Positions 9,285-18,831 of a DNA stretch of 64,000 bases are shown in pieces. The DNA comes from Parabacteroides sp. (GTDB taxonomy: Bacteria > Bacteroidota > Bacteroidia > Bacteroidales > Tannerellaceae), in contig JALFJR010000002.1 of the NCBI GenBank assembly GCA_022775005.1, positions 1 through 64,000 of the forward strand, in the 5' to 3' direction. The notes under the pieces were generated by a model. It was given only the letters and a program-made list of their open reading frames with translations. It ran no database searches and was not told the DNA's origin. Both the position numbers and the translations under genes were made by a program. How positions within the stretch are numbered: the stretch's first letter is position 1; each line of letters opens with the position of its first letter.

Positions 9285-11534
9285 ATGAGGTATGCGGAGG
9301 TCATACTGCCCCTTCCTTTAGCAAATAGTTATACCTATCGGATACCCGACGAACTGGAATCTCTGGTGGTTCCAGGTTGTCGAGTTATGGTTTATTTTGG
9401 CAGGAAGCGCTCTTACACGGCGTTAGTGTGGGAGGTGCATGATCGGGCACCCCAAGCGGAGCAAATGGTGAAAGAGGTGTATGCCTTGGTCGATTCTTCT
9501 CCTGTCGTTCGTCCGCTTCAGTTACGCTTTTGGCAGTGGATCGCTTCCTATTATATCTGTCGATTGGGCGATGTTTATAAAGCTGCCATTCCTTCAGCGC
9601 AAGGTTTTCAGCCGAAACGACAGTTGTATGTTCGTTTAGCGGTAGATTATCGAAAAGAGGAGCGTTTGCTTTCATTGTTGGATAGTTTAAAACGGGCGAA
9701 AAAACAGGAACAATTGCTTTTGCGTTTCTTGGATCTGACGCAGGCACTGGTGCCAGGATCAGCGGCGGAGATGCCTCGCAAAACCTTGTTGGAGCAGTGT
9801 GACGCCTCAGCTGCTGTATTGGATGGTTTGCTGAAACGAGGTGTGTTAGAAGCGTATGAGAAGAAGGTGGAACGGCAATGGGAGTTAGGTTCGTTGCAGG
9901 AGATGATTATGAAACCTCTGAGTGAGGAGCAAACCCGTGCCTTTGTGGAGATCCAATCTGTTTTTAAGGAAAAGGCTGTCTGTTTGTTGCAGGGGGTTAC
10001 TTCTTGTGGCAAAACTGAAATCTATGCGCATTTGATAGCCGAAGAGTTACGGCAAGGAAGGCAGGTGCTTTACCTATTACCAGAGATTGCGATCACGACT
10101 CAGATCATGGAGCGGTTAGGGAAATATTTTGGTAATCGTTTATTAGTATATCATTCTAAGTTCTCAGACAATGAGCGGGCCGAGGTTTGGAATCGGCTAT
10201 TGCAGGATGAGGAGCCTGTAGTGATATTAGGTGTGCGTTCCTCTCTTTTTCTCCCATTCTCACGGTTAGGGCTGATCATTGTGGATGAGGAGCAGGAAAC
10301 CAGCTATAAGCAGCAGGATCCCGCTCCCCGTTATCATGCTCGGAATGCAGCGATTATATTAGCTAATCTACATGGCGGGAAAACTCTATTAGGCTCGGCC
10401 ACTCCATCCCTTGATTCCTATTTTAATGCGATTACAGGTAAATATGGTTTGGTAGAGTTGACAACACGTTATGGTGATTGTCGAATGCCGGAAATCTTGA
10501 CGGTGAATACTCGTGAACTGAAACGAAAGAAGATTATGAAAGATACGCTCTTCTCACCACTATTGGTGGAGAAAATGCAGGAGGCCTTGGCTTGTGGAGA
10601 ACAAGTTATCCTGTTTCAGAATAGACGAGGCTTTGCGCCGATGGTGGAGTGTCGGCAGTGTGGCTGGGTTCCTCATTGTGTGAATTGTGATGTGAGTCTC
10701 ACTTACCACAAGGCATACCGTACTTTGACCTGTCATTACTGTGGTTATACCACCTCTTTTCCTATCCGTTGTCCGGATTGTGAAAGTGAAGAGTTACGTT
10801 TGCAGGGATTCGGTACCGAGCAGGTTGAGGAAGAGGTAACTCGGCTTTTCCCAGAGGTCAAGGTGGATCGTTTGGATTTTGACACGGCACGAACGCGAAC
10901 AGCGTATGAGCGGATCATTGCGGACTTTGAACGGGGTAAAACGCATATTCTAATTGGTACACAGATGTTATCCAAAGGGCTGGACTTTGGACGGGTAAGT
11001 GTAGTCGGTATTCTCAGTGCTGATAGCTTGATGAACTTTCCCGATTTTCGGGCGCATGAGCGTGCGTTTCAGCTGATGGTGCAAGTGAGTGGTCGTGCTG
11101 GTCGACGGGAGCAACCGGGTGTCGTCGTGCTACAAACTTCGCAACCGGATCACCCTTTAATTGACATGGTGCAGCGTTTTGCTTATAAAGAGATGGTGCG
11201 GATGCAACTGGCAGAGCGTAGTCAGTTTCGCTATCCGCCCTACTATCGTTTGATTGTAGTCGTGTTACGAGGTAAGCAGGAGACTACTTTGCGAGAGATG
11301 GCTCTCCTGTATGCAGATAGGCTTCGCAGTCGTTTGGGTGATCGGGTGTTAGGCCCGGTTACTCCGCCGATTCACCGCATCCAGGCTCTCTTTCTACGCC
11401 AGATTGTTATTAAGGTGGAGATTACAGCTGGTATAACACCCCTTCGCGCATTCTTGGAGGAGGTACATCAATATATGCAAACGTTTCCTGCTTTCCGCTC
11501 TCTTCTTCTTCATTATGACGTTGACCCAGTCTAA
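9285..11534 (+). CDS. priA: Primosomal protein N' (PriA helicase)
   Basis: PriA reloads the replication machinery at stalled forks. The 749-residue protein has an N-terminal DNA-binding domain, a Walker A motif GVTSCGKTE near residue 238, the DEEQ box (IVDEEQETSYKQQD), a zinc-binding insert with CRQCGW, CVNC, CHYCGY and CPDCES, and the helicase C-terminal signature QVSGRAGR. It follows the barrel gene by only 9 nt, so it may be co-transcribed from upstream. Its stop lies 3 nt from the end of the converging S4-domain gene. Confidence 0.97.
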   Translation: MRYAEVILPLPLANSYTYRIPDELESLVVPGCRVMVYFGRKRSYTALVWEVHDRAPQAEQMVKEVYALVDSSPVVRPLQLRFWQWIASYYICRLGDVYKAAIPSAQGFQPKRQLYVRLAVDYRKEERLLSLLDSLKRAKKQEQLLLRFLDLTQALVPGSAAEMPRKTLLEQCDASAAVLDGLLKRGVLEAYEKKVERQWELGSLQEMIMKPLSEEQTRAFVEIQSVFKEKAVCLLQGVTSCGKTEIYAHLIAEELRQGRQVLYLLPEIAITTQIMERLGKYFGNRLLVYHSKFSDNERAEVWNRLLQDEEPVVILGVRSSLFLPFSRLGLIIVDEEQETSYKQQDPAPRYHARNAAIILANLHGGKTLLGSATPSLDSYFNAITGKYGLVELTTRYGDCRMPEILTVNTRELKRKKIMKDTLFSPLLVEKMQEALACGEQVILFQNRRGFAPMVECRQCGWVPHCVNCDVSLTYHKAYRTLTCHYCGYTTSFPIRCPDCESEELRLQGFGTEQVEEEVTRLFPEVKVDRLDFDTARTRTAYERIIADFERGKTHILIGTQMLSKGLDFGRVSVVGILSADSLMNFPDFRAHERAFQLMVQVSGRAGRREQPGVVVLQTSQPDHPLIDMVQRFAYKEMVRMQLAERSQFRYPPYYRLIVVVLRGKQETTLREMALLYADRLRSRLGDRVLGPVTPPIHRIQALFLRQIVIKVEITAGITPLRAFLEEVHQYMQTFPAFRSLLLHYDVDPV

Positions 11535-11537
11535 CCT

Positions 11538-11969
11538 TTACTCTTCGTCTTCAAAATCATCTTCGTCAAAGTCAAAATCAAGTGCAGTGGGGTCAAAAGA
11601 GGGTTCTGTGAACTGTTCCAATTCTCGTCTATCCTTCTTGGTGGGGCGACCTAAACCTTTGGCTCTATTGACGAAGCCAGAGATGCGGCTCATCTCTAAG
11701 ATTTCGTATTGATCAGGGGTGGTCACATTCTCCATGTATTCTGGTACGAGCTTGGCGCCCATACGGTTTTGTGCCAAGGCCAACACTTTAAACGAGAAGG
11801 TGATGGGCGGCTTGCGCACTTGGATTACCTCACCTACCTTGATGGCGCGAGAAGGCTTGACCGTTACACCACCCACCATCACACGTCCTTTCTTGCAGGC
11901 ATCCGCTGCAATGGTACGCGTCTTGAAGATGCGGGTCGCCCACATCCATTTGTCTATGCGAACTTCCAT
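11538..11969 (-). CDS. S4-domain RNA-binding protein (HslR-like)
   Basis: A 143-residue protein with an N-terminal S4 RNA-binding domain (IDKWMWATRIFKTRTIAADACKKG) and an acidic C-terminal tail (DFDFDEDDFEDEE). The family (Hsp15/HslR) binds free 50S subunits that still carry peptidyl-tRNA and helps recycle them. The gene downstream-transcribed from pth, which starts 5 nt upstream of its ATG, encodes peptidyl-tRNA hydrolase; this fits a shared role in ribosome rescue. Confidence 0.88.
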   Translation of the reverse strand: MEVRIDKWMWATRIFKTRTIAADACKKGRVMVGGVTVKPSRAIKVGEVIQVRKPPITFSFKVLALAQNRMGAKLVPEYMENVTTPDQYEILEMSRISGFVNRAKGLGRPTKKDRRELEQFTEPSFDPTALDFDFDEDDFEDEE

Positions 11970-11974
11970 ATTCC

Positions 11975-12532
11975 TTAATTATATTGGTTCATTGTGATTT
12001 GGATACCGGCTAAGCAGAAGCTCTTGATGATCTCTACCGCCTTGTCTAACACTTCTGGCATCTGTTGCAGTTGCTCGGGCGGAAACTTGCCTAAGACATA
12101 GTCAATTTGTCCACCACGGGGGAAATCATTACCAATGCCGAAGCGTAGACGGGCATAGCTTTGTGTGCCCAGTAGTTGCGCTATATTCTTCAGACCGTTG
12201 TGTCCGGCATCGCTTCCTTGGGGTTTCAAACGTAGGTGTCCGAAAGGCAAGGCTAAGTCGTCGACCACGACCAACAGGTTCTCCACAGGGATGTTCTCTT
12301 TCTGCAGCCAATATCGTACGGCGTTTCCACTGAGGTTCATGAAGGTATTGGGTTTCAAGACAATCAACTCTGCACTCTTTACCCGGATGCGGGCGATAGC
12401 CCCATAACGTTCATCCGTGAACTCGCCGTTTACGTTTTCTACTAACTGGTTGACAACTCGAAAGCCGATGTTATGGCGTGTGCCTAAATACTCAGCTCCG
12501 ATGTTGCCTAATCCGGTAATCAAATATTTCAT
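11975..12532 (-). CDS. pth: Peptidyl-tRNA hydrolase
   Basis: Pth cleaves peptidyl-tRNA released by stalled ribosomes. The 185-residue protein has the catalytic His20 in GTRHNIGF, the conserved Asn in NTFMNLSG, the Asp in VVVDDLALP and the signature [11 protein letters not shown]. It lies between rplY and the S4-domain gene on the minus strand, forming an rplY-pth-hslR translation cluster. Confidence 0.97.
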   Translation of the reverse strand: MKYLITGLGNIGAEYLGTRHNIGFRVVNQLVENVNGEFTDERYGAIARIRVKSAELIVLKPNTFMNLSGNAVRYWLQKENIPVENLLVVVDDLALPFGHLRLKPQGSDAGHNGLKNIAQLLGTQSYARLRFGIGNDFPRGGQIDYVLGKFPPEQLQQMPEVLDKAVEIIKSFCLAGIQITMNQYN

Positions 12533-12559
12533 CTTGTTCGGTTATCTTGGTTATACAAA

Positions 12560-12592
12560 CGGGGGAGAACATTCCAAGAATATCCTCCCCCG
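12560..12592 (-). terminator. Hairpin between rplY and pth
   Basis: An 8-bp GC-rich stem CGGGGGAG/CTCCCCCG with a 17-nt loop, followed on the minus strand by TTTGT. The tail is weak, so partial termination or RNA processing between rplY and pth is more likely than a full stop. Confidence 0.5.
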
Positions 12593-12623
12593 ATCTTTGT
12601 GTACTGTGTTGCTTTCTCAAGGA

Positions 12624-13208
12624 TTAAGCCTTTGCCTGAGCACCACGAGCGGCACGAGTCAACTGAACGGCGCAAACGACAGCGTTCTTTGCGTTCATGA
12701 TCTCTAAGCCCTCAAAGTGCAATGCACCAACCTGCATGGTCTTGCCTAAGCCCAAGTTGTCCACATTGATCACCAACTTTTCGGGGATCTGATCGTAGAT
12801 AGCCTTTACTCTCAGCTTTCTCATCTGCAGCGTCAACTTACCACCGGCTTTCACACCTTCTGCGTGACCCTCCAAAGCAACGGGAACCTCCATCTCAACG
12901 GCCTTCTCTTTGCTGACTGCCAAGAAGTCCATGTGCAGGATCTTGTCGCTTACCGGGTGGAACTGGATCTCCTTCAAGATTGCCATGGTAGTCTCGCCGT
13001 CGATTGTCAACTCGACTGCAAAGATCTCCGGGGTGTAAACCAACTTACGAACAGCGTCGTTTGTTACTGCAAAGTGAACTACTTTCTCGCCACCATAAAG
13101 CACAGCGGGGATCTCATCGTTCTTACGCATAGCCTTCAAAGCTCTCTTCTGATCAGCAGAGCGTGCGATGATCTCTCTGCTTTTGCCTTCCAATTTGAAT
13201 GTCTTCAT
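12624..13208 (-). CDS. rplY: 50S ribosomal protein L25/general stress protein Ctc
   Basis: L25/Ctc binds 5S rRNA in the 50S subunit. The 194-residue protein has an N-terminal L25 domain (residues 1-95, with the IPAVLYGG motif) and a C-terminal TL5/CTC beta domain (EVPVALEGHAEGVKAGG), so it is the long two-domain form. Its promoter shows a TATCTTTG -7 box about 90 nt upstream of the ATG. pth follows after a hairpin. Confidence 0.96.
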   Translation of the reverse strand: MKTFKLEGKSREIIARSADQKRALKAMRKNDEIPAVLYGGEKVVHFAVTNDAVRKLVYTPEIFAVELTIDGETTMAILKEIQFHPVSDKILHMDFLAVSKEKAVEMEVPVALEGHAEGVKAGGKLTLQMRKLRVKAIYDQIPEKLVINVDNLGLGKTMQVGALHFEGLEIMNAKNAVVCAVQLTRAARGAQAKA

Positions 13209-13294
13209 TTTTTTATTTGTTTGTGTTACTCAAAATTAGTTTGTTGTTGTGCTCTCTAATTTCCCATCACACGGTACGGGCTAAAAAGCGGGTG

Positions 13295-13302
13295 CAAAGA
13301 TA
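13295..13302 (-). promoter_or_regulatory. -7 box of the rplY promoter
   Basis: On the minus strand TATCTTTG matches TAnnTTTG exactly. It lies in the gap between rplY and the SDR gene and points toward rplY. Confidence 0.6.
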
Positions 13303-13317
13303 GTGATTATTTAAGAA

Positions 13318-14142
13318 TTAGGAATGAGGAGTGGGGATTTTTTCATCATGCGTGGGATGATACGGCAAAATACCGGTATGACGCATGAGGAAGATGACTA
13401 CGCATTGCGGTAAAGACATGACAATGGGGGTGAAGATCTTGTTGAGCACACCGGGCAGGATGCTGTAACGCTTCTTGAACATAGCGTTGATGCCTCGACG
13501 GGCCAACTGCTCCGGGCGCATCATCACGCCCAGGTTGATGGCCAACTCCTTCAAGTTGTCCTTTAAATTATAGAGGTTGGTCGCTACCGCACCGGGACAA
13601 ACCACAGTAACGTTTACTCCGTATGCCTTCATCTCCGTACGCAACCCTTGCGCCATGCTTTTCAGGTAACGCTTGGTGGAGGCGTAGAGCGAGATGCCGG
13701 GGAAGGGGAACCAGCAGGAGAGTGACGACATGATGAGGATATGCCCATGCTCTCGCCGCTTCATCTCCTGGCCGAAATAGTAGCACAGTTGGGTAGGTGT
13801 GGTCATGTGAAGGTAGAGCATCTTCTCCACCTTGATCTCTTTCTCATCCACGATCTCATTGAGGAAGAACATACCGGCGTTGTTCACTAATATATCCACG
13901 ATGATGCCTTCCGCCTGGCAAGTCTCAAAAAGGGCCTTGGCTGCTCCGGGCATAGCCAAGTCTTGGTAAAGCGCGAGCACATCCACTCCATAAGTTTGTC
14001 GGATCCATTCCCCTTTCTCTTGGATGGCCTGCTTCTCGTTGCTGACCATCACCACGGGATAACCTCTGCTTGCCAACTCCTTGGCATAGGCAAAACCGAT
14101 GCCAGAGCTGGCACCGGTTACTAACGCCCACAAATTCTCCAT
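13318..14142 (-). CDS. Short-chain dehydrogenase/reductase
   Basis: A 274-residue SDR with the dinucleotide-binding motif TGASSGIGFAY, the NNAGM motif and the catalytic YASTK (Tyr in the YxxxK pair). The long C-terminal tail after a hydrophobic stretch (IVMSLPQCVVIFLMRHTG) resembles SDRs related to 17-beta-hydroxysteroid or 3-ketoacyl reductases. Substrate unknown. It starts 12 nt after the old-yellow-enzyme gene and is the last gene of the long minus-strand run that also contains an RND pump, so it may be co-transcribed with it. Confidence 0.85.
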   Translation of the reverse strand: MENLWALVTGASSGIGFAYAKELASRGYPVVMVSNEKQAIQEKGEWIRQTYGVDVLALYQDLAMPGAAKALFETCQAEGIIVDILVNNAGMFFLNEIVDEKEIKVEKMLYLHMTTPTQLCYYFGQEMKRREHGHILIMSSLSCWFPFPGISLYASTKRYLKSMAQGLRTEMKAYGVNVTVVCPGAVATNLYNLKDNLKELAINLGVMMRPEQLARRGINAMFKKRYSILPGVLNKIFTPIVMSLPQCVVIFLMRHTGILPYHPTHDEKIPTPHS

Positions 14143-14154
14143 GTTTTCCTTTCC

Positions 14155-15378
14155 TTATTTATATTCCAGTCGTTTGATTTCGTTCGCTAAGCAAGCGGGC
14201 AAGCCCTCCACGGTCTTATGGCAGACCATGTCTCGGGTATAGATGCGCGCTACGCAATAGTTGCTATGGCCACAATCCACCCGGGCATGTTCGTCGCTCT
14301 TCATCCGGTTGACGAAACCGGGATCATTCACCAAGGCACGTGCCATGGCGACGAATTGGAAACCGTCGTTCAAGACCTCCTCGATCTTATCCCGTGCGAT
14401 CAAGCCACCCACGTAGATCAACGGCATGTGTAACGCCTTCCGGAACTTCAAGGCGTCCTCTAAGAAATAGGCCTCTTTGAAAGGAACGGAAGGAATCATG
14501 TATTTCCCCACCATACGTACACCGATAGGCAAATAACCCCAAGGCATGTAGTGGGTTAAGGTGCGGATCGGCATTGTGCCACGCATCACATACATTGGCG
14601 CACGGCTCACGAAACCACCGCTCAATACCAACGCATGTACGCCACACTCATCTTGCAGGGTGCGTGCCACCTCTAAGCACTCGTCAATCTCCATGCCACC
14701 CTTGAAGCCGTCACGCATGTTCATCTTTACCGTAACAGCCATGTCGCTGCCGGCAGCCTTCATTACCTCCGCCATACACATCTTCATGAATTTCATACGG
14801 TTGGCGAGGCTACCTCCATACTCGTCTGAACGGTGGTTGGTGTAGGGAGAGAGGAACTGGCTGATCAAGTAGCCGTGTCCGGCATGAATCTCTACGGCAT
14901 CCATACCCGCTTCACGTGCTAAGTTTACCGCCTCTCCATAGGCTCTGGCCATGGCTGGAAGCTCTGAGGGGTTCAACCCACGCACGATGGTCGGTGAATA
15001 GAGGTTGAATCCACTGGAGGCACCGACCGGTGTGCAGCCACAGATCCTTTTGTGTGACATGTTGCCACAATGACCTAACTGGATAGAAGCGGCTGCTCCC
15101 TCTTTGTGAATGGCATCGGTCAGTTTGCGTAAGTCGGGGATAATCTCCTTGCGCATCCATAATTGGCGCTCAAAGGAGAGGCCGCTTTGCGTCACGGCTG
15201 CGTAGGCGATGTTGGTCATGCCGATACCGCCAGCAGCTACCGCTGTATGATAGTTGAACAATTGCTCCGAAGGGGCATTACCTGGGCACATACCTTCGTA
15301 GGCCGCAGCTCGGATCGTACGGTTTCGCAGTGTGAGCGGACCGATCTTTCCTGGGGTAAATAAAATTGAGTTACTCAT
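14155..15378 (-). CDS. NADH:flavin oxidoreductase, old yellow enzyme family
   Basis: A 407-residue FMN-dependent TIM-barrel enzyme. The family signature EIHAGHGYLISQFLSPYTN and the DEYGGSLANRMKF segment identify it. Cysteines near the C-terminus (CGHSNYC...CHKTVEGLPAC) are at places where 2,4-dienoyl-CoA-type relatives hold an Fe-S cluster, but the fused FAD/NAD domain of those enzymes is missing. Substrate unknown; reduction of enoates or quinone-like compounds is typical. Adjacent to an SDR (12 nt) and downstream of an efflux operon. Confidence 0.87.
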   Translation of the reverse strand: MSNSILFTPGKIGPLTLRNRTIRAAAYEGMCPGNAPSEQLFNYHTAVAAGGIGMTNIAYAAVTQSGLSFERQLWMRKEIIPDLRKLTDAIHKEGAAASIQLGHCGNMSHKRICGCTPVGASSGFNLYSPTIVRGLNPSELPAMARAYGEAVNLAREAGMDAVEIHAGHGYLISQFLSPYTNHRSDEYGGSLANRMKFMKMCMAEVMKAAGSDMAVTVKMNMRDGFKGGMEIDECLEVARTLQDECGVHALVLSGGFVSRAPMYVMRGTMPIRTLTHYMPWGYLPIGVRMVGKYMIPSVPFKEAYFLEDALKFRKALHMPLIYVGGLIARDKIEEVLNDGFQFVAMARALVNDPGFVNRMKSDEHARVDCGHSNYCVARIYTRDMVCHKTVEGLPACLANEIKRLEYK

Positions 15379-15406
15379 GATAAAACTATTTCCTTACCTT
15401 AATCTA

Positions 15407-15700
15407 TTATATGGTTTGTTCGATGTTCCAGACAAACGCACGCAACCCTTGTGCCTCCGTCGCTTGATCCAATTGATGCAGCAGCGAGAGAAAGTGTTCC
15501 ACCTTCTCGTCAGGTACCATCATCAAGATGGCAGCGTTCAATGTCGGCCAAGCATGGTTGCCGTAGTGCGGTTCTCCCGTATGGCTGCCTCGGCCTTGCA
15601 CCTCGTTCCAATAGGTGTAACCACGCAGGTTGTTGCGGTCCATCAAATTCACAATCGACTCGTAATAAGCCTGATTGAATGATATGAAGATTGCTTTCAT
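15407..15700 (-). CDS. Small PG0541-like transporter-associated protein
   Basis: A 97-residue soluble protein without signal peptide or membrane segment. The sequence resembles the small protein that in Porphyromonas (PG0541, recalled from memory) and other Bacteroidales sits at the end of an RND efflux operon and looks ferredoxin-like/PII-like. The gene begins 3 nt after the RND pump stop, so it is translated from the same message. A role as a regulator or sensor of the pump is inference only. Confidence 0.75.
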   Translation of the reverse strand: MKAIFISFNQAYYESIVNLMDRNNLRGYTYWNEVQGRGSHTGEPHYGNHAWPTLNAAILMMVPDEKVEHFLSLLHQLDQATEAQGLRAFVWNIEQTI

Positions 15701-15703
15701 AGC

Positions 15704-18700
15704 TTACTTGTTCTTATTCAATTTATGCAATTTACGCCGTTTACGTTTCACGCCGTTAGCGGCAAATACCGAATAGACAGTCGGCACAATCACCAAGGTA
15801 ATCAATGTGGAGACTGCCAAACCCCAGGCTACGGTCATACCCATGGACTTCCACATCTCAGATCCCTCACCGGTACCGATGGCCATCGGGATCATACCCA
15901 AGACTGTAGTCAAGGTGGTCATCAACACAGGACGTAGACGAGACTTACCGGCGGTGACTACCGCTGTCAAGATACCCATGCCTCGCTCCCGACAAAGGAT
16001 GGTGTAGTCGATCAACACGATACCATTCTTCACCACGATACCCATCAACATGATCAAACCAATCAAGGCCATAACGCCTAACGGAGTGCCAGTTACTGCT
16101 AAGCCGATCGCAATACCTGTGAAAGCGAAGGGGATGGAGAACATGATCACGAAGGGATCGACCAATGACTCAAACTGAGCGGCCATCACAATGAACACCA
16201 AGATGATGATCAACACCATCAACACTCCTAAGTCGAAGAAGGTATCTTGCATATCCTCAAACGATCCGGCTAACTGCCAGCTTACCTCCGAAGGAATCTC
16301 CATCTGTGCTAATTCTCGTCGAGCACCCTCTACCAAGTCACTCAACGCAGCATCCGGCGCGGCTATGGCCGTCACGGTGATGATACGTTCACGGTCTTTA
16401 CGCTCGATCGTCGGCGGCGTCATACGCTCTACTACCTTACCGATGTCACGCAGGCGGACGCTTTGCCCTTGGTTGTTGAAGATCAAAATGTTCTCAATGT
16501 CTTCAATGGTCTGACGGAACTCAGGTGCGTAACGTACCTTGATGTCATACTCCTCGCCATCCTCTCGATACTTAGAGGCGGTAGAACCGTTGATTCGGTT
16601 GCGCAAATATAGCGAAACTGTCGTCATGTTCAAGCCGTGCATCGCTAATTTTTCCCGATCGAAGTCGATCTGATACTCCGGGATGTAGTCGTTTCGGCTG
16701 ATATTGGCTTGCGAACAGCCCTTCACGTTGCGCATACGTTGCGCTACCTCAGCAGCCACTTGGTCTGTTTGCGCAAAGTCGAAACCGAAGATCTCAATAT
16801 CGACGGAGGTATCACCACCCATAGAGCCCTCCTGGCCACCTGCCAATACGGAGTACTTCTTGATTTCGCTGTATTCAGCCAAGTCTTGACGCATCAACTC
16901 ACAAATCTCAGTCAAGCCACGCTCACGATCGCCCACGCTGACCAAGCTGATGTTAAACTCGATGATGTGTGAGCCGTTGTCGCTCAACTGGGCAAAGGTG
17001 TTGTCGGTATCGGCAGTTCCTTCGGTGAAGTTACTGATCTTGATCTCCGGGTATTTCTCTCGGAAATTCTGGTCGATGCGCAGGGCCAACTCACGGGAAA
17101 TCTCCTGACGTGTACCGATCGGCAACTCGATCGTGATACCGATGCGGGCATTATCCTGTGTCGGGAAGAACTCCGTCTTGATGACCGGGATCAGGCACAT
17201 GCTAGCTGCAAACACCATGAATGCGGAGACGATGACCGTCTTGCGGTGACGAACCGCCCAGTTCAAGAAACGGGCATAGACATGATCCAGTTGATCCAAA
17301 GCGTGCTCAATCGGGGTGAAGATCAACTTATAGAGCTTTCCCTTCTCCGGACGAAGACGCAGCAATTGCGAACAGAGCATCGGTGTTAAACTCAACGCAC
17401 CCACCGTGGAGACAATCATGATGATGCTGACAATCCAACCCAACTGCTTGAACAAGATACCCGCCATACCACTCACCATTGTCAAGGGCAGGAACACAGC
17501 CAACATGGTCAAGGTGGAGGCGACTACGGAGATGGCCACCTCATTGGTAGCATGAACAGCCGCTTGCTTAGGCATACTGCCTCGTTCGATATGGGTCGTG
17601 ACATTCTCCAACACTACGATAGCATCATCCACCACCATACCGATGGCGATAGAAAGTGAACTCAGTGAGATGATGTTCAGGGTATTACCCGAGGCCAACA
17701 GGTAGGCGAAAGAAGCAATCAAGGAGATTGGAATGGTCAAACAGATGATGAAAGTCGCCCGCCAGCGCCCTAAGAAGACAAACACCACCAAGATAACCAC
17801 GAAGAAGGTGATCATGATGGTCTCTTGCAAGCTGTCGATGGTGTTGAGGATGTTGGTGGAGGTATCCATGATCACATCCAGCTTCACATCGGAAGGAAGA
17901 CTGGCCTGAATAGCAGGAAGTTGCTCATACACCTTCTTGGCGATGTTGACCGAGTTGGCACCGGACTGCTTCTGGATCACAATCATACCACCCTTCTCTC
18001 CATTGTTGTAGGTCTCTTGCGCCCGCTCCTCGACGCTATCTTCTACACGGGCCACATCCCGCAGATAGACGTTCTTCCCATTCTGGCTACCGATCACCAG
18101 GTCAAGCATCTGCTTGGCATCGGAGAACTCTCCTTGTACACGCAGTGAATAGGTGTTCGAACCGAAATCAACACTACCACCCGGTGTGTTGCGGTTTTCT
18201 TGGGCGATCAAAGTTGAGATGCTCTCAATGGTCTGTCCGTAAGCCTCCAACTTATAGGGATCGCAATAGACCTGCAACTCTCGGATAGGTGTACCAGAGA
18301 TAGAGACAGCACCTACGCCACTGATACGTGCCAGAGGGTTAGACACCTTATCATCCAGAATCTTATAGAGGGCATTTGTGCTCTCGTTGGCTGTCACCGA
18401 AAGGATCAAGATGGGAATATCGTCCGTACCGAACTTGAAGATGATCGGGTTCTGCACGTCGTCGGGGAGAGAGGTCTCCACCATATCCAATTTATCACGC
18501 ACGTCGTTGGTCGCCACGTCAATATCAATGCCGTAGTCAAACTCCAAGGTGACGATGGAGATGTTCTCTCGGGATTGCGAAGTGATGTGCTTTAGATCGC
18601 TGACACTGTTCAGCACATTCTCCAACGGTTTGGAGACGTTCATCTCGATATCCGCCGCACTGGCACCCGGGTAGGAGGTCATCACCATGATGGTGTTGGT

Positions 18701-18823
18701 CTCGATCTCTGGAAACAGGTCGATGGATAGCTTACTTAATGAAAAAAGGCCAAAGATCACGATCGCCACGAACACGAGAGCCGTGGTAACCGGTTTCCGG
18801 ACCGCTGTTGCATATAAACTCAT
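15704..18823 (-). CDS. RND efflux pump, inner-membrane subunit (HAE1 type)
   Basis: A 1039-residue proton-driven pump of the AcrB/MexB class. The N-terminus begins with TM1 directly after a short cytoplasmic lead, the two large periplasmic loops follow TM1 and TM7, and the proton-relay motif VGMVVDDAIVVLEN lies in TM4. It forms a tripartite system with the adaptor (8 nt upstream) and the TolC-like channel. A basic tail (KRKRRKLHKLNKNK) ends the protein. Gene order tolC-MFP-RND-small protein matches the Porphyromonas-type operon. Confidence 0.95.
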   Translation of the reverse strand: MSLYATAVRKPVTTALVFVAIVIFGLFSLSKLSIDLFPEIETNTIMVMTSYPGASAADIEMNVSKPLENVLNSVSDLKHITSQSRENISIVTLEFDYGIDIDVATNDVRDKLDMVETSLPDDVQNPIIFKFGTDDIPILILSVTANESTNALYKILDDKVSNPLARISGVGAVSISGTPIRELQVYCDPYKLEAYGQTIESISTLIAQENRNTPGGSVDFGSNTYSLRVQGEFSDAKQMLDLVIGSQNGKNVYLRDVARVEDSVEERAQETYNNGEKGGMIVIQKQSGANSVNIAKKVYEQLPAIQASLPSDVKLDVIMDTSTNILNTIDSLQETIMITFFVVILVVFVFLGRWRATFIICLTIPISLIASFAYLLASGNTLNIISLSSLSIAIGMVVDDAIVVLENVTTHIERGSMPKQAAVHATNEVAISVVASTLTMLAVFLPLTMVSGMAGILFKQLGWIVSIIMIVSTVGALSLTPMLCSQLLRLRPEKGKLYKLIFTPIEHALDQLDHVYARFLNWAVRHRKTVIVSAFMVFAASMCLIPVIKTEFFPTQDNARIGITIELPIGTRQEISRELALRIDQNFREKYPEIKISNFTEGTADTDNTFAQLSDNGSHIIEFNISLVSVGDRERGLTEICELMRQDLAEYSEIKKYSVLAGGQEGSMGGDTSVDIEIFGFDFAQTDQVAAEVAQRMRNVKGCSQANISRNDYIPEYQIDFDREKLAMHGLNMTTVSLYLRNRINGSTASKYREDGEEYDIKVRYAPEFRQTIEDIENILIFNNQGQSVRLRDIGKVVERMTPPTIERKDRERIITVTAIAAPDAALSDLVEGARRELAQMEIPSEVSWQLAGSFEDMQDTFFDLGVLMVLIIILVFIVMAAQFESLVDPFVIMFSIPFAFTGIAIGLAVTGTPLGVMALIGLIMLMGIVVKNGIVLIDYTILCRERGMGILTAVVTAGKSRLRPVLMTTLTTVLGMIPMAIGTGEGSEMWKSMGMTVAWGLAVSTLITLVIVPTVYSVFAANGVKRKRRKLHKLNKNK

Positions 18824-18831
18824 AAACCGTT